Positions 25,501-36,368 of a DNA stretch of 64,000 nucleotides are shown piece after piece (positions within the stretch are counted from its first letter, which is position 1; every line of letters starts with the position of its first letter). The notes beneath the pieces were generated by a model. The model was not told the DNA's origin, did no database searches, and saw only the letters and a program-made list of their open reading frames with translations. Made by a program: the position numbers and the translations under genes. This DNA comes from Dysidea avara (lineage: Eukaryota > Porifera > Demospongiae > Dictyoceratida > Dysideidae), in assembly GCF_963678975.1 (NCBI RefSeq), contig NC_089273.1, positions 9,114,614 to 9,178,613 of the forward strand, written 5' to 3'.

Positions 25501-28500
25501 CGAGAAAGTAACTTGCTCCACCAGTATCAAATCTCCTAGGAGCTTTCCTTATTCTGGGAAGCACAGGATCGTTAACTGCTAATTCTTTCTGTAAAAGTAG
25601 AATTCGTTCCCAGAACAAATCAAAACATTCACCGTTTCTAATCTTCTCCAATGTCTGACATGTTAGATCAGCTAATTTCTGGCCTTCTGCAGCTGTCAGT
25701 GATGACAACTGCAGGGTTTTACTAAGATTATGAGTGTTTAAGAATAGGAGCTCCAAACACCAATCCAAACAAATATTCAAACTTTTCCATCTGAGCCCTT
25801 AACTCCACCAATTCGTGCTTGTGCATCTGAGTCAGTAGTAATATCCTTCACTTCTTCCCACAAGCTTTGAAATACAGAATAATTGTCTACTACACTTTGT
25901 GGCAACTCACCTTTTACTGTCCAACGTGTTGGTCACAGTGTTCTAAATCCTGGCAAATTTGGAGAAAGTGCAGATTTGAGCTTCTCAAACACAGCATCAT
26001 GACAAGGTGAAAATATTAATAGTTTGGAAATTTCAGATGTTATATTTAGAGTATCACTCATTAACTTGTTCTTTTTCATTAGATCACTTATGGCAAGGTT
26101 AAGTGCATGCCCATAACAATGGGTGTAGACAGCACATGGCTCTTCTTGACGAATTTGTGTTGAAACACCACTTCTACTACCAGCCATATTATTGGCCCCA
26201 TAATAACGACAGTTGGTCAGAGACAGATTTATATGCAGAAGTATATCATGCAATGTTGCAAAAATGGTATTGGAGTGTATATCATCCACTTTATACAATC
26301 CCAAAAAGTCTTCATGAGACTCAAATTTGTCATCCACCCAATGCATGCAGACAACTACTTGATCTCGGTTGGAAACATCTGTAACTTCATCTGCCATCAG
26401 TGAAAAATACTTTGCCTGTCGAATCTTTTTTGCAATATCTCTATTGATTGAATTGGCCATTATGTCTAGCAACTCATTCTGAATTTGATGGCAACAATAC
26501 TTGTCGGTTTTCTTATCTAAGTATTGCATTATGGTCACATCATCATTGCTTCACAGGTGCAGTAGTTGAATAAAGTTACTGTCAAGTTCATCACCATTCC
26601 CTCTAAGTGCTAATCCCTGCATGGTTAAAAATCTCACATTTTGAAGGATTGTCAAAAGGTATTGACTATTGGCAGCCTTGTCCTTTGCATGAATTGTTTA
26701 CAACATTTCTCCCACATCATTGGTAGTCTTAGGCAAAGTAATGACCACCTCCACAGCATTTTTATGGTAATTACTTTGCTCATGGCTGGTAAATGCACCT
26801 TTATCACCACTGGCATCCTTCCAATTATAAAAACCACGGTCTATGAATGCCAAATCGACATTCCCTCATTTTACCAGCTCTTGTGGCAGTAACACAAATG
26901 TGGCAGAAAGCTAGGTCTCTTGGTTCATCATAGTAAAGCCACTTCCACTTGCTAAACTGTCCTTGTTGAGGTAAATAAGGTTTTCAGAAGCATGAAGACA
27001 ATCCATAAACATTCTATTTATTCACAGGCTGTACTTCAGATTGACCTGCATCTTGCAACAGAGAGTGATTGTGACACTGGAAAAACACTTCTACACATTG
27101 CAGCATCTTCTGGAGCACTGTGTACAACTAAGGTATCATGGACATGCACAAGCCCACATGTACTTACTCATTATGTCTACCCAACAGATTCTCTTGAATA
27201 ACAAACACGTTTGTGAATTGCTGCAGTCAGCTGACGTTGATGGAAAGACACCTTTGATGCTTGCTGCCCAAAATGGGCAATTAGAGTAAGAAAAACATTA
27301 AATTTATTCCAAATGACCCAGCCTTACTAGTACAGGCCTGTAAACCTATGAAACAGAAAAAACTTTGAGACTTGGTCTTGACATCCCAAATGGACTGCTG
27401 TATCTGCACGTTATTATAGGCAGACACAGCAAGTTGCAACAGCCCCCACGCCCATACATTGGGCAGGTAGGCCACCTTTACCATGCAACACATATACACA
27501 TGCCCATCTTCATTATAGTATTTAAAACATGTTGTGCATCACTGACTAGTCTATGCATGGAATACCTAGACCTGCAGTAAATGTGTGCATGAGTCTTATT
27601 TCACCAGCCAGCTAAATGTACTTACTTGGAAGTTACCGTATTGAAAGTTATTGCTGTGAAGTTGCAATACGTAACTGGGCTATGGAACATTCTTGATAAT
27701 ATTATAAGCCACTAGGTGCTTCTAATATCACTTGATGACTTAGAGATGTGTAAATTTCATCCTAGCAACTGAAAGCAAATACAGTACCAAACACATACCA
27801 TTTGTATAGGTTACAAACCCAGGAAAGCAGGTGCTCTTGTATGGAGCCTCTTGTGTGATGCGCAAACCAAGTGCTTCAGGGTTGGTATTCTGATCAGAGT
27901 TCTGACCACTTAAAATCAACTCCAGATCTTGCTCCAAATACTCTCCAATACATTGTTATTGAATAGAAGGTCGAAGGAAAATCCTAGCCACAATGCCCCC
28001 CTTTATAATCACGTGATCTTGCCTCTATTATTAATTGTACCACAGTTACATACCTGGGGAAATCCCCTGAGAACTGGAAAAGGCTAAGAAAGGGCATTCT
28101 GAGAGCTTTGACTCTGGCCTCTGAGTTTGAAAGTGAAAGAAATCTGGTGAGTTTTACGGTGATGATCCATGAGAATTGGTTTGCTTAACTAAAAATCTGT
28201 GAGTTTAAAGCTACAACTGCTTGTGAGACCTTGAACTTGGTAGTGAAATCGTGAGTCTCACGGTAAACCCATGAGGGTTGGCAGGCCTGCTAGTAGTAAA
28301 ACCAGGGAATAACTGGATGTCAAAACACACTGTCATATACAGAAACTATCATTTGACTGATGTTTCTTTCCCTCACTAATAATGTTATTGAAAAAATACA
28401 CTTATTTTTCTTGTTGCTACTCTAATTCATAATCGTACAGTAAAAATATTTGGTTTTTACATGTACAGGTGCGTGAAAGTTTTGCATGATCCTGATGGAA

Positions 28501-28619
28501 ACATAATGACATGTACTTCTGATACTGATGGTCCCAACTCTGGTCTAAACACAGTAGACAAAGATGGATACTCAGTTTTCCACCTTACTTGCCTCAATGG
28601 ACATGACTCAGTGGTATAG
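22560..28619 (+). CDS. ankyrin-repeat protein gene, six exons, one lesion
   Basis: Proposed exons: 22560-22715, 22998-23235, 23878-24407, 27028-27132, 27188-27285 and 28469-28619. All introns are GT-AG and all junction phases agree (0,1,0,0,2), giving about 425 residues. The product is essentially a stack of about nine ankyrin repeats, for example GYNMLHFAVCKKHPEIVQYL, SGTTPLSLAVQQQDENIVEL, GYIPLHFASAGKKTELITML, GKTLLHIAASSGAL and DGKTPLMLAAQNGQ, so a protein-binding scaffold; no enzymatic, membrane or death domain is seen. Exon 2 carries one lesion: with acceptor 22998 there is an in-frame TAA at 23028-23030; with the alternative acceptor 23002 the frame reads well until a shift is needed near 23055-23075. 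Translation stops at TAG 28617-28619, or a GTATAG donor there once led to further exons now replaced by composite element D, starting at about 28637. Possibly a recent pseudogene or an assembly error. Confidence 0.75.
23580..23830 (-). mobile_element. 251 bp TA-flanked MITE, copy 3 in ankyrin intron 2
   Basis: Terminal repeats TGTGACTGGGCCTGCGAAAA / complement of TGTGACCAGGCCTGCGATAA, TA on both sides, same length as copies 1 and 4 but internal sequence inverted relative to copy 1. It ends only 47 bp before the exon 3 acceptor at 23878, so intron 2 tolerated it. Confidence 0.85.
24408..25033. other. ankyrin intron 3, probable 3' flank of the hAT insertion
   Basis: Intronic DNA. CAGGGCTGGAGGAAGC at about 24474 resembles a hAT terminus and GGGGGGACATGTCCCCC-type palindromic sequence at about 24670 is common near hAT ends. 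I could not find the matching terminus near 26900-27000, so the boundaries stay open. Confidence 0.35.
25034..26880 (-). pseudogene. hAT transposase relic (ZMYM1/DUF4371-like), antisense in intron
   Basis: Minus-strand reading: a degraded zinc-finger-like N-terminus near 26860-26700 (FYNWKDASGDKGAFTSHE in a frame other than the longest one), then a long frame 26538-25933 with SLMADEVTDVSNRDQVVVCM and AVYTHCYGHALNLAISDLMK (RNase H-like core with DUF4371 features), then a C-terminal frame 25780-25034 with VPATNAVSERSASALHRVK, the hAT dimerisation motif. Breaks: an in-frame TGA at 25933-25935 where homologues have cysteine before PTRWT, a one-base frameshift near 25800, and N-terminal frame changes near 26550-26700. 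Not functional. Sits opposite to the ankyrin gene in intron 3. Confidence 0.85.
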
Positions 28620-28710
28620 AAATGACTCATGACTCGGGTAGAAACAAGTCACCCTGTAGAGAGAATCCTGTAAAGAGTTCAGCTATATTTCAAGTGGCAT
28701 ATGTATATAT

Positions 28711-29045
28711 AATCTAAACCAAAACAGCCAAGCTGTAAAAAAAAGTGCGGCCCTCCAATAAGGCCAAGGTGAAAAAAGATGTGAAATCCAAGGTGGCGGC
28801 CAAGAATGGCTGTGATGGTAGGTTAATGGCAAAAATTTTAATTACAACAATTCAGGTGAATTTGCGTTGCCTCCTCCACTAGGATTTGGCACCAAATTCA
28901 CCTTAATTGTCGTAATTAAAATTTTTGCCATTAACCTACCATCACAGCCATTCTTGGCCGCCACCTTGGATTTCACATCTTTTTTCACCTTGGCCTTTTT
29001 GGAGGGCCGCACTCTTTTTTAGAGCTTGGCTGTTTTGGTTTAGAT
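28711..29045. repeat. palindromic foldback unit, copy D-left
   Basis: Arms begin TCTAAACCAAAACAGCCAAG and mirror one another around about 28878. Same family as 497-822, with loop sequence GCGTTGCCTCCTCCACTAGG differing from the other copies. Confidence 0.85.
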
Positions 29046-29234
29046 ATCAATTCTTTTTGTATTGCAAGCCACAAAGCTGGCCATATGGCTTTGATGCTTC
29101 CTTTTAACTTGTTTTTTTTTCTTTACTGTAGGAATTGTGGAACAAAATGATGTAATTGTGTGTATGGCTTTTGTGTGATAAAATATTTGTATATTTAACA
29201 TTGAATGATGATTATCACATACTGTAGTTAATAA

Positions 29235-32215
29235 GGTGACTTCTTACATAACTGAACTGTAGCTGAAACTCTCATTGTTTGTAGCTGAACTCTTTTCAGA
29301 GTGATTTGTTTCTAGCTGAACTCTCTACAGGATGATTTGTTTCTAGCTGAACTCTCTACATGGTGATTTGTTTGCAGCTGAACTGTCTACATGGTAGTTT
29401 CTTTGTAGCTGAACTCTCTACAAGGTGACTTGTTCTAGCTGAACTCTCTACAGGGTGATTTGTTTGCAACTGAACTCTCTACAAGATGATTTGTTTCTAG
29501 CTGATCTCTCTATAGTATAGCTTGATGGTAGCTGAACTCTCTACAGGATGGTTTCTTTGTAGCTGATCGCTCTACAGGGTGGCTTGTTTCTAGCTGATCT
29601 CTGGATGACTTGTTTCTAGCTGATCTCTCTACACGGTGACTTGTTTCTAGCTGAACTCTCTATAGGGTTATCTGTTTGTAATTGAACTCTCTACAGGATG
29701 GTTTCTTTGTAGCTGATCTCTCTACAGGGTGACTTGTTTCTAGCTGATCTCTGGATGACTTTTTTCTAGCTGATCTCTAGATGACTTTTTTCTAGCTGAT
29801 CTCTTTACATGGTGACTTGTTTGTAGCTGAACTCTCTATAGGGTTATCTGTTTGCGTAATTTAACTCTCTACAGGATGGTTTCTTTGTAGCTGATCTCTC
29901 TACAGGGTGACTTGTTTCTAGCTGATCTCTGGATGACTTATTTCTAGCTGATCTCTTTACACGGTGACTTGTTTTAGCTGAACTCTCTATAGGGTTATCT
30001 GTTTGTAATTGAACTCTCTACAGGATGGTTTCTTTGTAGCTGATCTCTGTACAGGGTGACTTGTTTCTAGCTAATCTCTGGATGACTTGTTTCTAGCTGA
30101 TCTCTCTACATGGTGACTTGCTTCTAGCTGAACTCTCTATAGGGTAACTCTCTACAGGATGGTTTCTTTCTAGCTGATCTCTCTACAGGGCGACTTCTTT
30201 CTAGCTGATCTCTAGATGACTTGTTTCTAGCTGATCTCTCTACACGGTGACTTGTTTCTAGCTGAACTCTCTATAGGGTTATCTGTTTGTAATTGAACTC
30301 TCTACAGGATGGTTTCTTTGTAGCTGATCTCTGATTCTCTGTACAGGGTGACTTGTTTCTAGCTGATCTCTGGATGACTTGTTTCTAGCTGATCTCTCTA
30401 CACGGTGATTTGTGTGTAGCTGAACTCTCTATAGGGTTATCTGTTCATAATTGAACTCTCTACAGGATGGTTTCTTTGTAGCTGATCTCTCTACAGGGTG
30501 ACTTGTTTCTAGCTGATCTCAGGATGCCTTGTTTCTAGCTGATCTCTCTACATGGTGACTTGTTTCTAGCTGAACTCTCTATAGGGTTATCTGTTTGTAA
30601 TTGAACTTTCTACAGGATCGTTTCTTTGTAGCTGATCTCTCTACGGGGTGATTTGTTTCTAGCTGATCTCTCTACAGGGTGACTTGTTTCTAGCTGATCT
30701 CTGGATGACTAGTTTCTAGCTGATCTCTTTACACGGTGACTTGTTTGTAGCTGAGCTCTCTATAGGGTTATCTGTTTGTAATTGAACACTCTACAGGATG
30801 GTTTCTTTGTAGCTGATCTCTCTACAGGGTGACTTGTTTCTAGCTGATCTCTCTACATGGTGACTTGTTTGTAGCTGAACTCTCTATAGGGTTATCTGTT
30901 TGTGTAATTGAACTCTCTACAGGATGGTTTCTTTGTAGCTGATCTCTCTACAGGGTGACTTGTTTCTAGCTGATCTCAGGATGCCTTGTTCCTAGCTGAT
31001 CTCTCTACACGGTGACTTGTTTGTAACTGAACTCTCTATAGGATTATCTGTTTGAATTGAACTCTCTACAGGATGGTTTCTTTGCAGCTGCTCTCTCTAC
31101 AGGGTGACTTGTTTCTGGCTGATCTCTCTACAGGGTGAACGTGTTTCTAGCTGAACTCTCTATAGGATTATCTGTTTGTAATTGAACTCTCTACAGGATG
31201 GTTTCTTTGCAGCTGCTCTCTCTACGGAGTGACTTGTTTCTGGCTGATCTCTCTACAGGGTAAACTTGTTTCTGGCTGAACTCTCTACAGATGATTTGTT
31301 TGGAGCTGAACTTTCTACATAGTGATTTCTTTGTAGCTGAACTCTCTACAAGGTGATTTCTTCTAGTTGATCTCTCTACAGGGTGATCCGTAACTGAACT
31401 TTCTACAGGGTGATTTGTTTGCAGCTGAACTCTTTATATGATGGTTTCTTTTTATGTACAAGGTAACTTCTTCTAGCTGATCTCTCTATAGGGTGACTTG
31501 TTTGTAGCTGAACTATCTACAGGGTGATTTGTTTGTAGTTGAACTCTCTACAAGGTGATCCTTCTAGCTGATCTCTCTACAAGATGACTTTTTTCTAGCT
31601 GAACTCTCTACAGGGTGATCTGTTCATAGCTGCACTCTCTACAGCGTGATATGTTTGCAGCTGAACTCTCGACATGGTGGTTTCTTTGTAACTAAACTTT
31701 CTATAAGGTGATGCCTTGTAGCTGATCTCTCTACTGGATGACCAATTGTTTCTAGCTGATCTCTCTATAGAGTTATAATTTTCTCTATAGAGTTATAACA
31801 TGTTTGTATAGCTGAACTCTTTACAGAGTGGTTTTTTTGATTGGTTGCTGAACTCTCCAGCTACATGGTGACTTGTTTGTACTCCAGAGTGACTTGTTTG
31901 TAGCTGAACTCTCTACAGAGTGGCTTACTTGTAGCTGAACATTGCATAAAGTAGCTTGTTTGTAGCTGATCTAGATGAATTCTCTACTGGGTAGCTTTTT
32001 TTGTAGCTGAACCCTTTACGCAGTGACTTGTTTGTAGCTGAATTCTCTACAGAGTGACTTGTTGTAGCTGAACTCTCTACAAGGTGACTTGTTTATAGCC
32101 GAATTCTCTTCAGTGTGAGTTATAATGTTCTGAATCTCTACAGCAACATATTTGTAGCTGAACTCTCTACAGGGTGACTTGCTTGTAGCTGAATTGCCTA
32201 TAAGATTAACTGTTT
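29235..32215 (+). repeat. minisatellite array D (about 28 bp unit)
   Basis: Same TAGCTGAACTCTCTACA / TAGCTGATCTCT core as array A, here with a local higher-order unit of about 130-180 bp recognisable by TCTGTTTGTAATTGAACTCT, GATGGTTTCTTTGTAGCTGA and a truncated TAGCTGATCTCTGGATGACT monomer repeated many times between 29680 and 31000. Confidence 0.9.
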
Positions 32216-32352
32216 GTAGCTACCTGTACAATAGAGTACTCCCTGTACAATAGAGTACTCCCTGTACAATAATAGAGTACTACCTGTGCAATAGAGTACT
32301 CCCTGTATAATAGAGTGCTACCTGTACAATAGAGTACTACCTGTACAATAGA
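32216..32352 (+). repeat. 18 bp tandem repeat CCTGTACAATAGAGTACT
   Basis: About seven imperfect units of CCTGTACAATAGAGTACT, sitting at the turn between forward and reversed satellite. The unit contains the partial palindrome AGTACT and overlaps in sequence style with the dispersed AATAGAG motif. Confidence 0.85.
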
Positions 32353-32399
32353 GTACTAGAAGTAAATTTGGAAGTAGTATAGGTACACTAGTAAATATG

Positions 32400-32950
32400 A
32401 AGTGAAAAGGACCTGATAAAGTATGCTTTTAAATGACCATTGTCTGGCCAATTGCTTGAAAAAGGCCAATGGTCATTACTTTTAATGATCTCAGCAGCTT
32501 CTTTTGACCGACATCATGCTTCTTGATTATGTGTTTAATATAGCCCATGTAATTGGTGGGGCATTTATGGCATAACAAAGCATTGTAGCTTTGAGGCATG
32601 CACTGTATCTAGAAGGAGTCACCTTGTAGAGAGTTCAGCTACAAAGAAACCACTATGTAAGAAAGTTCAGCTGCAAACAAATCACTACAAGGTGATCCTT
32701 CTAGCTGATCTCTCTACCGGATGACTTGTTTGACCTGATAAAGTATGTTTTTAAATGACCATTGTCTGGCCAATTGCTTGAAAAAGGCCAATGGCCGTTA
32801 CTTTTAATGATCTCGGCAGCTTCTTTTGACTGACATCATGCTTCTTGATTATGTGTTTAATAATTATAGCCCATGTAATTGGTGGGGCATTTATGGCATA
32901 ACAAACCATTGTAGCTTTGAGGTATGCACTGTATCTAGAAGAAGTCACCT
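32400..32950 (+). repeat. direct duplication of a unique block of about 230 bp
   Basis: 32400-32630 and 32726-32950 share AATGACCATTGTCTGGCCAA, GACATCATGCTTCTTGATTA and TTGGTGGGGCATTTATGGCA with few differences. A short satellite stretch separates them. No protein is evident. Confidence 0.85.
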
Positions 32951-33458
32951 TGTAGAGAGTTCAGCTGCAAAGAAACCACCATGTAAGAGAGTTCAGCTGC
33001 AAACAAATCACTTGTAGAGAGTTCAGTTAGAAACAAGTCACCCTGTAGAGAGATCAGCTAGAAACAAGTCACCCTGTAGAGAGTTCAGCTAGAAGAAGTT
33101 ACATTTAAAAGAGTTCAGCTACAAATTAAAGAAACTACCATGTAGAGAGTTCAGCTGCAAAAAATCGCCCTGTAGAGCATTCAACTGCAAACAAATTGCC
33201 TTGTAGAAAGATCAGCTAGAAGAAGTCACCTTGTAGAGAGTTCAGCTACAAACAAATAACCCTGTAGAGAGTTCAGCTACAAACAAGTCATCCGGTAGAG
33301 AGATCAGCTAGAAGAATCACCTTGTAGAGAGTTCAGCTACAACGAAATCATCCTGCTACATCTTTTCTTCTTCCTGTGGTAAAGAAAAAATGATAGGTAA
33401 AAAGCCCTAAAGCTGGCCATAGGCCAGCTTTGGGGTATACAAATACAAAAAGAAGTGA
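32951..33458 (-). repeat. reversed minisatellite and linker of composite D
   Basis: Units of GTAGAGAGTTCAGCTA... run to about 33360 in reverse orientation relative to 29235-32215, followed by the linker with CCATAGGCCAGCTTTGGGGT that precedes a palindrome, as in elements A and B. Confidence 0.85.
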
Positions 33459-33787
33459 AATCTAATCCAAAACAGCCAAGCTGTAAAAAAAGAGTGTGGC
33501 CCTCAGAAAGGGTATGGTGAAAAATGATGTGAAATCCAAGGTGGCGGTCAAGAAATGGCTGTGACGGTAGGTTAAGGGTAAAAATTTTAATAACGACAAT
33601 TCAGGTGAATTTTGTGCCAAGACCAAGCGGCACCAAATTCACCTGAATTGCTGTTATTAAATTTTTTACCATTAACCTACCATCACAGCCATTTCTTGAC
33701 CGCCACCTTGGATTTCACATCTTTTTCACCATAGCCTTTCTGAGGGCAGCACTCTTTTTTTACAGCTTTGATGTTTTGGATTAGATA
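33459..33787. repeat. palindromic foldback unit, copy D-right
   Basis: Arms start AATCTAATCCAAAACAGCCA and mirror around about 33622, loop GTGCCAAGACCAAGCGGCAC, the inverse of the loop in copy A. Same family. Confidence 0.85.
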
Positions 33788-34323
33788 ATAAATACAGAGA
33801 AAAAGGCATTACGCCTGTGAATCTGGCTCGTTGCAATTACATTAAGAATAAAAGTTATCAACCCTGCTTGGTATGTTAGGAGGCGATCAGCATCCCTGAG
33901 AGGGATAATCCAACCGTAAAAATTCTGTTAACTAACCCCATCATAGATCCTATGTTTATTTCTAGTTTCTTGTAGATTGCCTGGAGGTGCCACTGATACA
34001 ATATAAGAGCAGTTTTAGTAATGGTAAGCTGCAAGCTAAATTGCTTTACTTTAAGAAAGTATTCCGTTTCATGGTTTAGCCCATGATTGCACTATATTCC
34101 GTTCCGTAGAATAGACCCCACATTCGTTTACCGCAAATTATCCATATACAGTCGTGCACTGTTGATTTGCGTTTAAAGTACAAACTTAACTGGACACACC
34201 CAAAAAGGATTGTTTATTAAGTTAAAAATTTTAGTATACTTTGTAGCAAGAGTTGCAGTCTGATTTTCTTTTAAAGATTTGTTTTGAGTCAGCGCTATCC
34301 TCATCCCTAACTACATATTAGCT
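33788..34323. other. upstream region of the deaminase-like gene
   Basis: Non-repetitive AT-rich DNA between composite D and the ATG at 34324. No clear TATA box or upstream exon; whether it holds a promoter or a 5' untranslated exon cannot be told by eye. Confidence 0.4.
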
Positions 34324-35298
34324 ATGGAAAAATTAGATGATCTAAGCACCGCTTTTCAGTCTGCTTCTCTAAGTAAACAGCCTGAACAGGACTTAATTAA
34401 GGTTTCTGAAGAAATAAAGCCAGGTTATTTCTATCGGTTGAACCATGAAGCTGGCCGAAAAATTATCGGGGTGTACGCTAAGTCAGTAAAATATCACGGT
34501 ATTGATTTGAAATGTGAGGGTTTTCGAACTATAAAGCAATGCGTGAACGACGCTGTGGAGAATAACACTGATCATAAAAAGTCTACCATTGGTGACCCAA
34601 ATTTTTTGGGAGTCTGTTTCTTTGGAGTGTGGAGTAATGCAGAAAAAAATTTTTATATAATTGTTGAAGTTCCTGTCTGTGATGGAAACGGTGATATTTG
34701 TATTTGGCATACACTAAAAGACAGTCCCATTCCTGTCGAAAATTGCGTGTATAAGTCACGTACAGTGCAATATAGTCACACAGAAAGAGAAGCTGTAAAT
34801 TACCTTAAAGGTGGCAATGTGCATAATGATTTGTGGAAGAAATTCATGGATAAAACAACCGAAAAAAGGAAGTCGACAAACTTTAAGGCCGGAGTATTAG
34901 ATTGCGTAGGATTTCATTTTTATTCCAACCTGGATGCATGTGATCAATGTTTACTAGAAGATCTAATTCCATTTCTCAATAATGTTTCACCTTATACATC
35001 TGACGGCCATGATCCAACATTTAGTATCACGTTGACCTCAAGAAAACTGTACCGTCCTGATATAGATGAAGAACGCCAAACATTTCTATACAACAGTTGC
35101 TATAGTGCTTCTTTGTTTTTTAATCAGCCTCTAGCACTGTTACTTGAATCTACACAAAAGCTATATACCTATAAAGTTGAAGCACAAATAAATGAAGTTA
35201 AACATCAAGAGAGTGTGAACATTGAAGAAAGAAAAAAGTTTGATTTTATTGTTTTAACAGTTAATAATGGAGAACCTGTAAAAATAAGTCATACTTAA
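34324..35298 (+). CDS. single-exon gene, candidate zinc-dependent deaminase-fold protein
   Basis: An uninterrupted 324-residue frame with no signal peptide or membrane segment visible. I do not recognise a standard family. Seen: a two-strand hairpin-like stretch (about residues 94-128, LGVCFFGVWSN ... FYIIVEVPVC), then SHTEREAVNYL with H152-x-E154 at a helix start, then GFHFYSNLDACDQCLLEDL with C206-x-x-C209 at the next helix start, then a strand FSITLTSRKLY (about 233-243). H-x-E followed by C-x2-C on this strand/helix order is the zinc site and topology of the cytidine-deaminase superfamily, where E shuttles a proton and H/C/C bind zinc. The usual proline before the first cysteine is replaced by alanine, as in some divergent clades. 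Substrate unknown: nucleotide, nucleic acid, or none if only the fold remains. Start chosen at the first ATG (context GCTATGG). Intronless, unlike both other genes here; bracketed by repeats. Lateral origin or retroposition is possible but unproven. Confidence 0.6.
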   Translation: MEKLDDLSTAFQSASLSKQPEQDLIKVSEEIKPGYFYRLNHEAGRKIIGVYAKSVKYHGIDLKCEGFRTIKQCVNDAVENNTDHKKSTIGDPNFLGVCFFGVWSNAEKNFYIIVEVPVCDGNGDICIWHTLKDSPIPVENCVYKSRTVQYSHTEREAVNYLKGGNVHNDLWKKFMDKTTEKRKSTNFKAGVLDCVGFHFYSNLDACDQCLLEDLIPFLNNVSPYTSDGHDPTFSITLTSRKLYRPDIDEERQTFLYNSCYSASLFFNQPLALLLESTQKLYTYKVEAQINEVKHQESVNIEERKKFDFIVLTVNNGEPVKISHT

Positions 35299-35500
35299 TG
35301 TGGCTGTTATTCTAATATAGTTGAGTAAAGCATATAATATTGTAATACAGAGAGTAAATAGGCTAGCATCTATATAATGCACTATGTATTACTGATTGTT
35401 TTATAGTTAAGGCAAGCTTAATGTGGATTTTTTCTAATGTAACTGAATAAATTAGCATAATATAATAATGTAGCTAAGTAATACATATAATTGTAATACA
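35299..35500 (+). terminator. 3' region with polyadenylation signal
   Basis: AATAAA at 35446-35451, about 150 nt after the stop codon. The region is an imperfect tandem duplication: CTTAATGTGG plus a TTCTAAT-rich segment occurs directly after the stop and again at about 35417. Confidence 0.45.
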
Positions 35501-35533
35501 CTATACTCTAATAGAGGTCTGCACAGTATTACC

Positions 35534-35568
<35 letters not shown>
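35534..35568 (+). repeat. (AAT)n microsatellite
   Basis: About eleven AAT units. The sequence just upstream (about 35502-35520) has a partial CTCTAATAGAG motif. Confidence 0.9.
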
Positions 35569-35577
35569 AGTTAGTAA

Positions 35578-35645
35578 ATGTGACCGTCTCAGCGAAAACC
35601 CGACTAGTTCGAAAAAGCTTGTGTATTGAGAAAAACGAAATAGCT
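35578..35645 (+). repeat. terminal fragment of the 'TGTGATCGTCTCAGC' element
   Basis: TGTGACCGTCTCAGCGAAAA followed by CCCGACTAGTTCG and GTATTGAGAAAAACGAAA matches the left end of the element at 40565. No right end was found nearby, so this may be a solo or truncated end. Confidence 0.6.
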
Positions 35646-35842
35646 AATACAAGTAAAATGGTGATAGGGCCTAATTTTCGGACCGGATCGGACTTCCCTG
35701 GTAAAAATACGGATTGACGGACCGGACCACCCGTGATCTTGTGCACCAATCCAGATCATGCGATTATCGAAGCACGTACCATAGATTAGGCGAACTGTAA
35801 GATTTGACTGTAACTTCGCCGGGAAGCTATAGTTACCAGTTA

Positions 35843-36368
35843 TAGGGTTGGCAATGAAAAAATCAACCTCTATAGTTTCTCCTCCAACTCTGGGTGATCA
35901 ATCCTTCCAAATTCTATATCAAAACCGTAGGGTATTAATACGGTGATTCCCCTTGCTGTTTATGTAACGCGCAATATAATTTTTAGCGATTTTTCAGGTT
36001 TTTAAATAAAAATGGGCAGCATCATCAACGGTGCTGTTTAGCGCGCTTCAATATTTCCATGAATGGTACATTACGTGGTGGTCATCATACTATTGAAAAC
36101 GGATGAGTAGTCTTAGGGATACGGAGGCTGCGAGTTTCTAAATCATAGCGTGAAGGAAAGCATCAGCTTGCGTTGACACGTAAACACTGTAAACTCCTCT
36201 TAATAATGTACAAAAAGGTGTCTGAGAGTTAGTGAAACAACCTTGGACTACGTTACTTGAGTTTCAGAGGGTTGATTTTTTATTGCAGAACCGTCAAGCG
36301 CCTTTTTAGCGAAAATCGAAGTACAACGAATCGCCTTTTAAGTAAATGCATTTGGTTCTAGACGTATC
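35843..36368. other. non-coding stretch inside the inverted-repeat region
   Basis: No gene or further repeat recognised between the left end and the start of the readable reverse transcriptase. Confidence 0.45.

Larger units (their letters stand above)
28637..33787. mobile_element. composite repeat element D, mirror-image architecture
   Basis: Order: short reversed satellite (28637-28692), palindrome (28711-29045), forward minisatellite (29235-32215), 18 bp tandem array (32216-32352), a duplicated unique block (32400-32630 and 32726-32950), reversed minisatellite (32620-32700 and 32945-33360), then a second palindrome (33459-33787). Thus satellite + palindrome occurs at both ends in opposite orientation around a unique centre. 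It lacks the 800 bp terminal module of A, B and C. The left edge abuts the last readable ankyrin exon. Confidence 0.65.
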
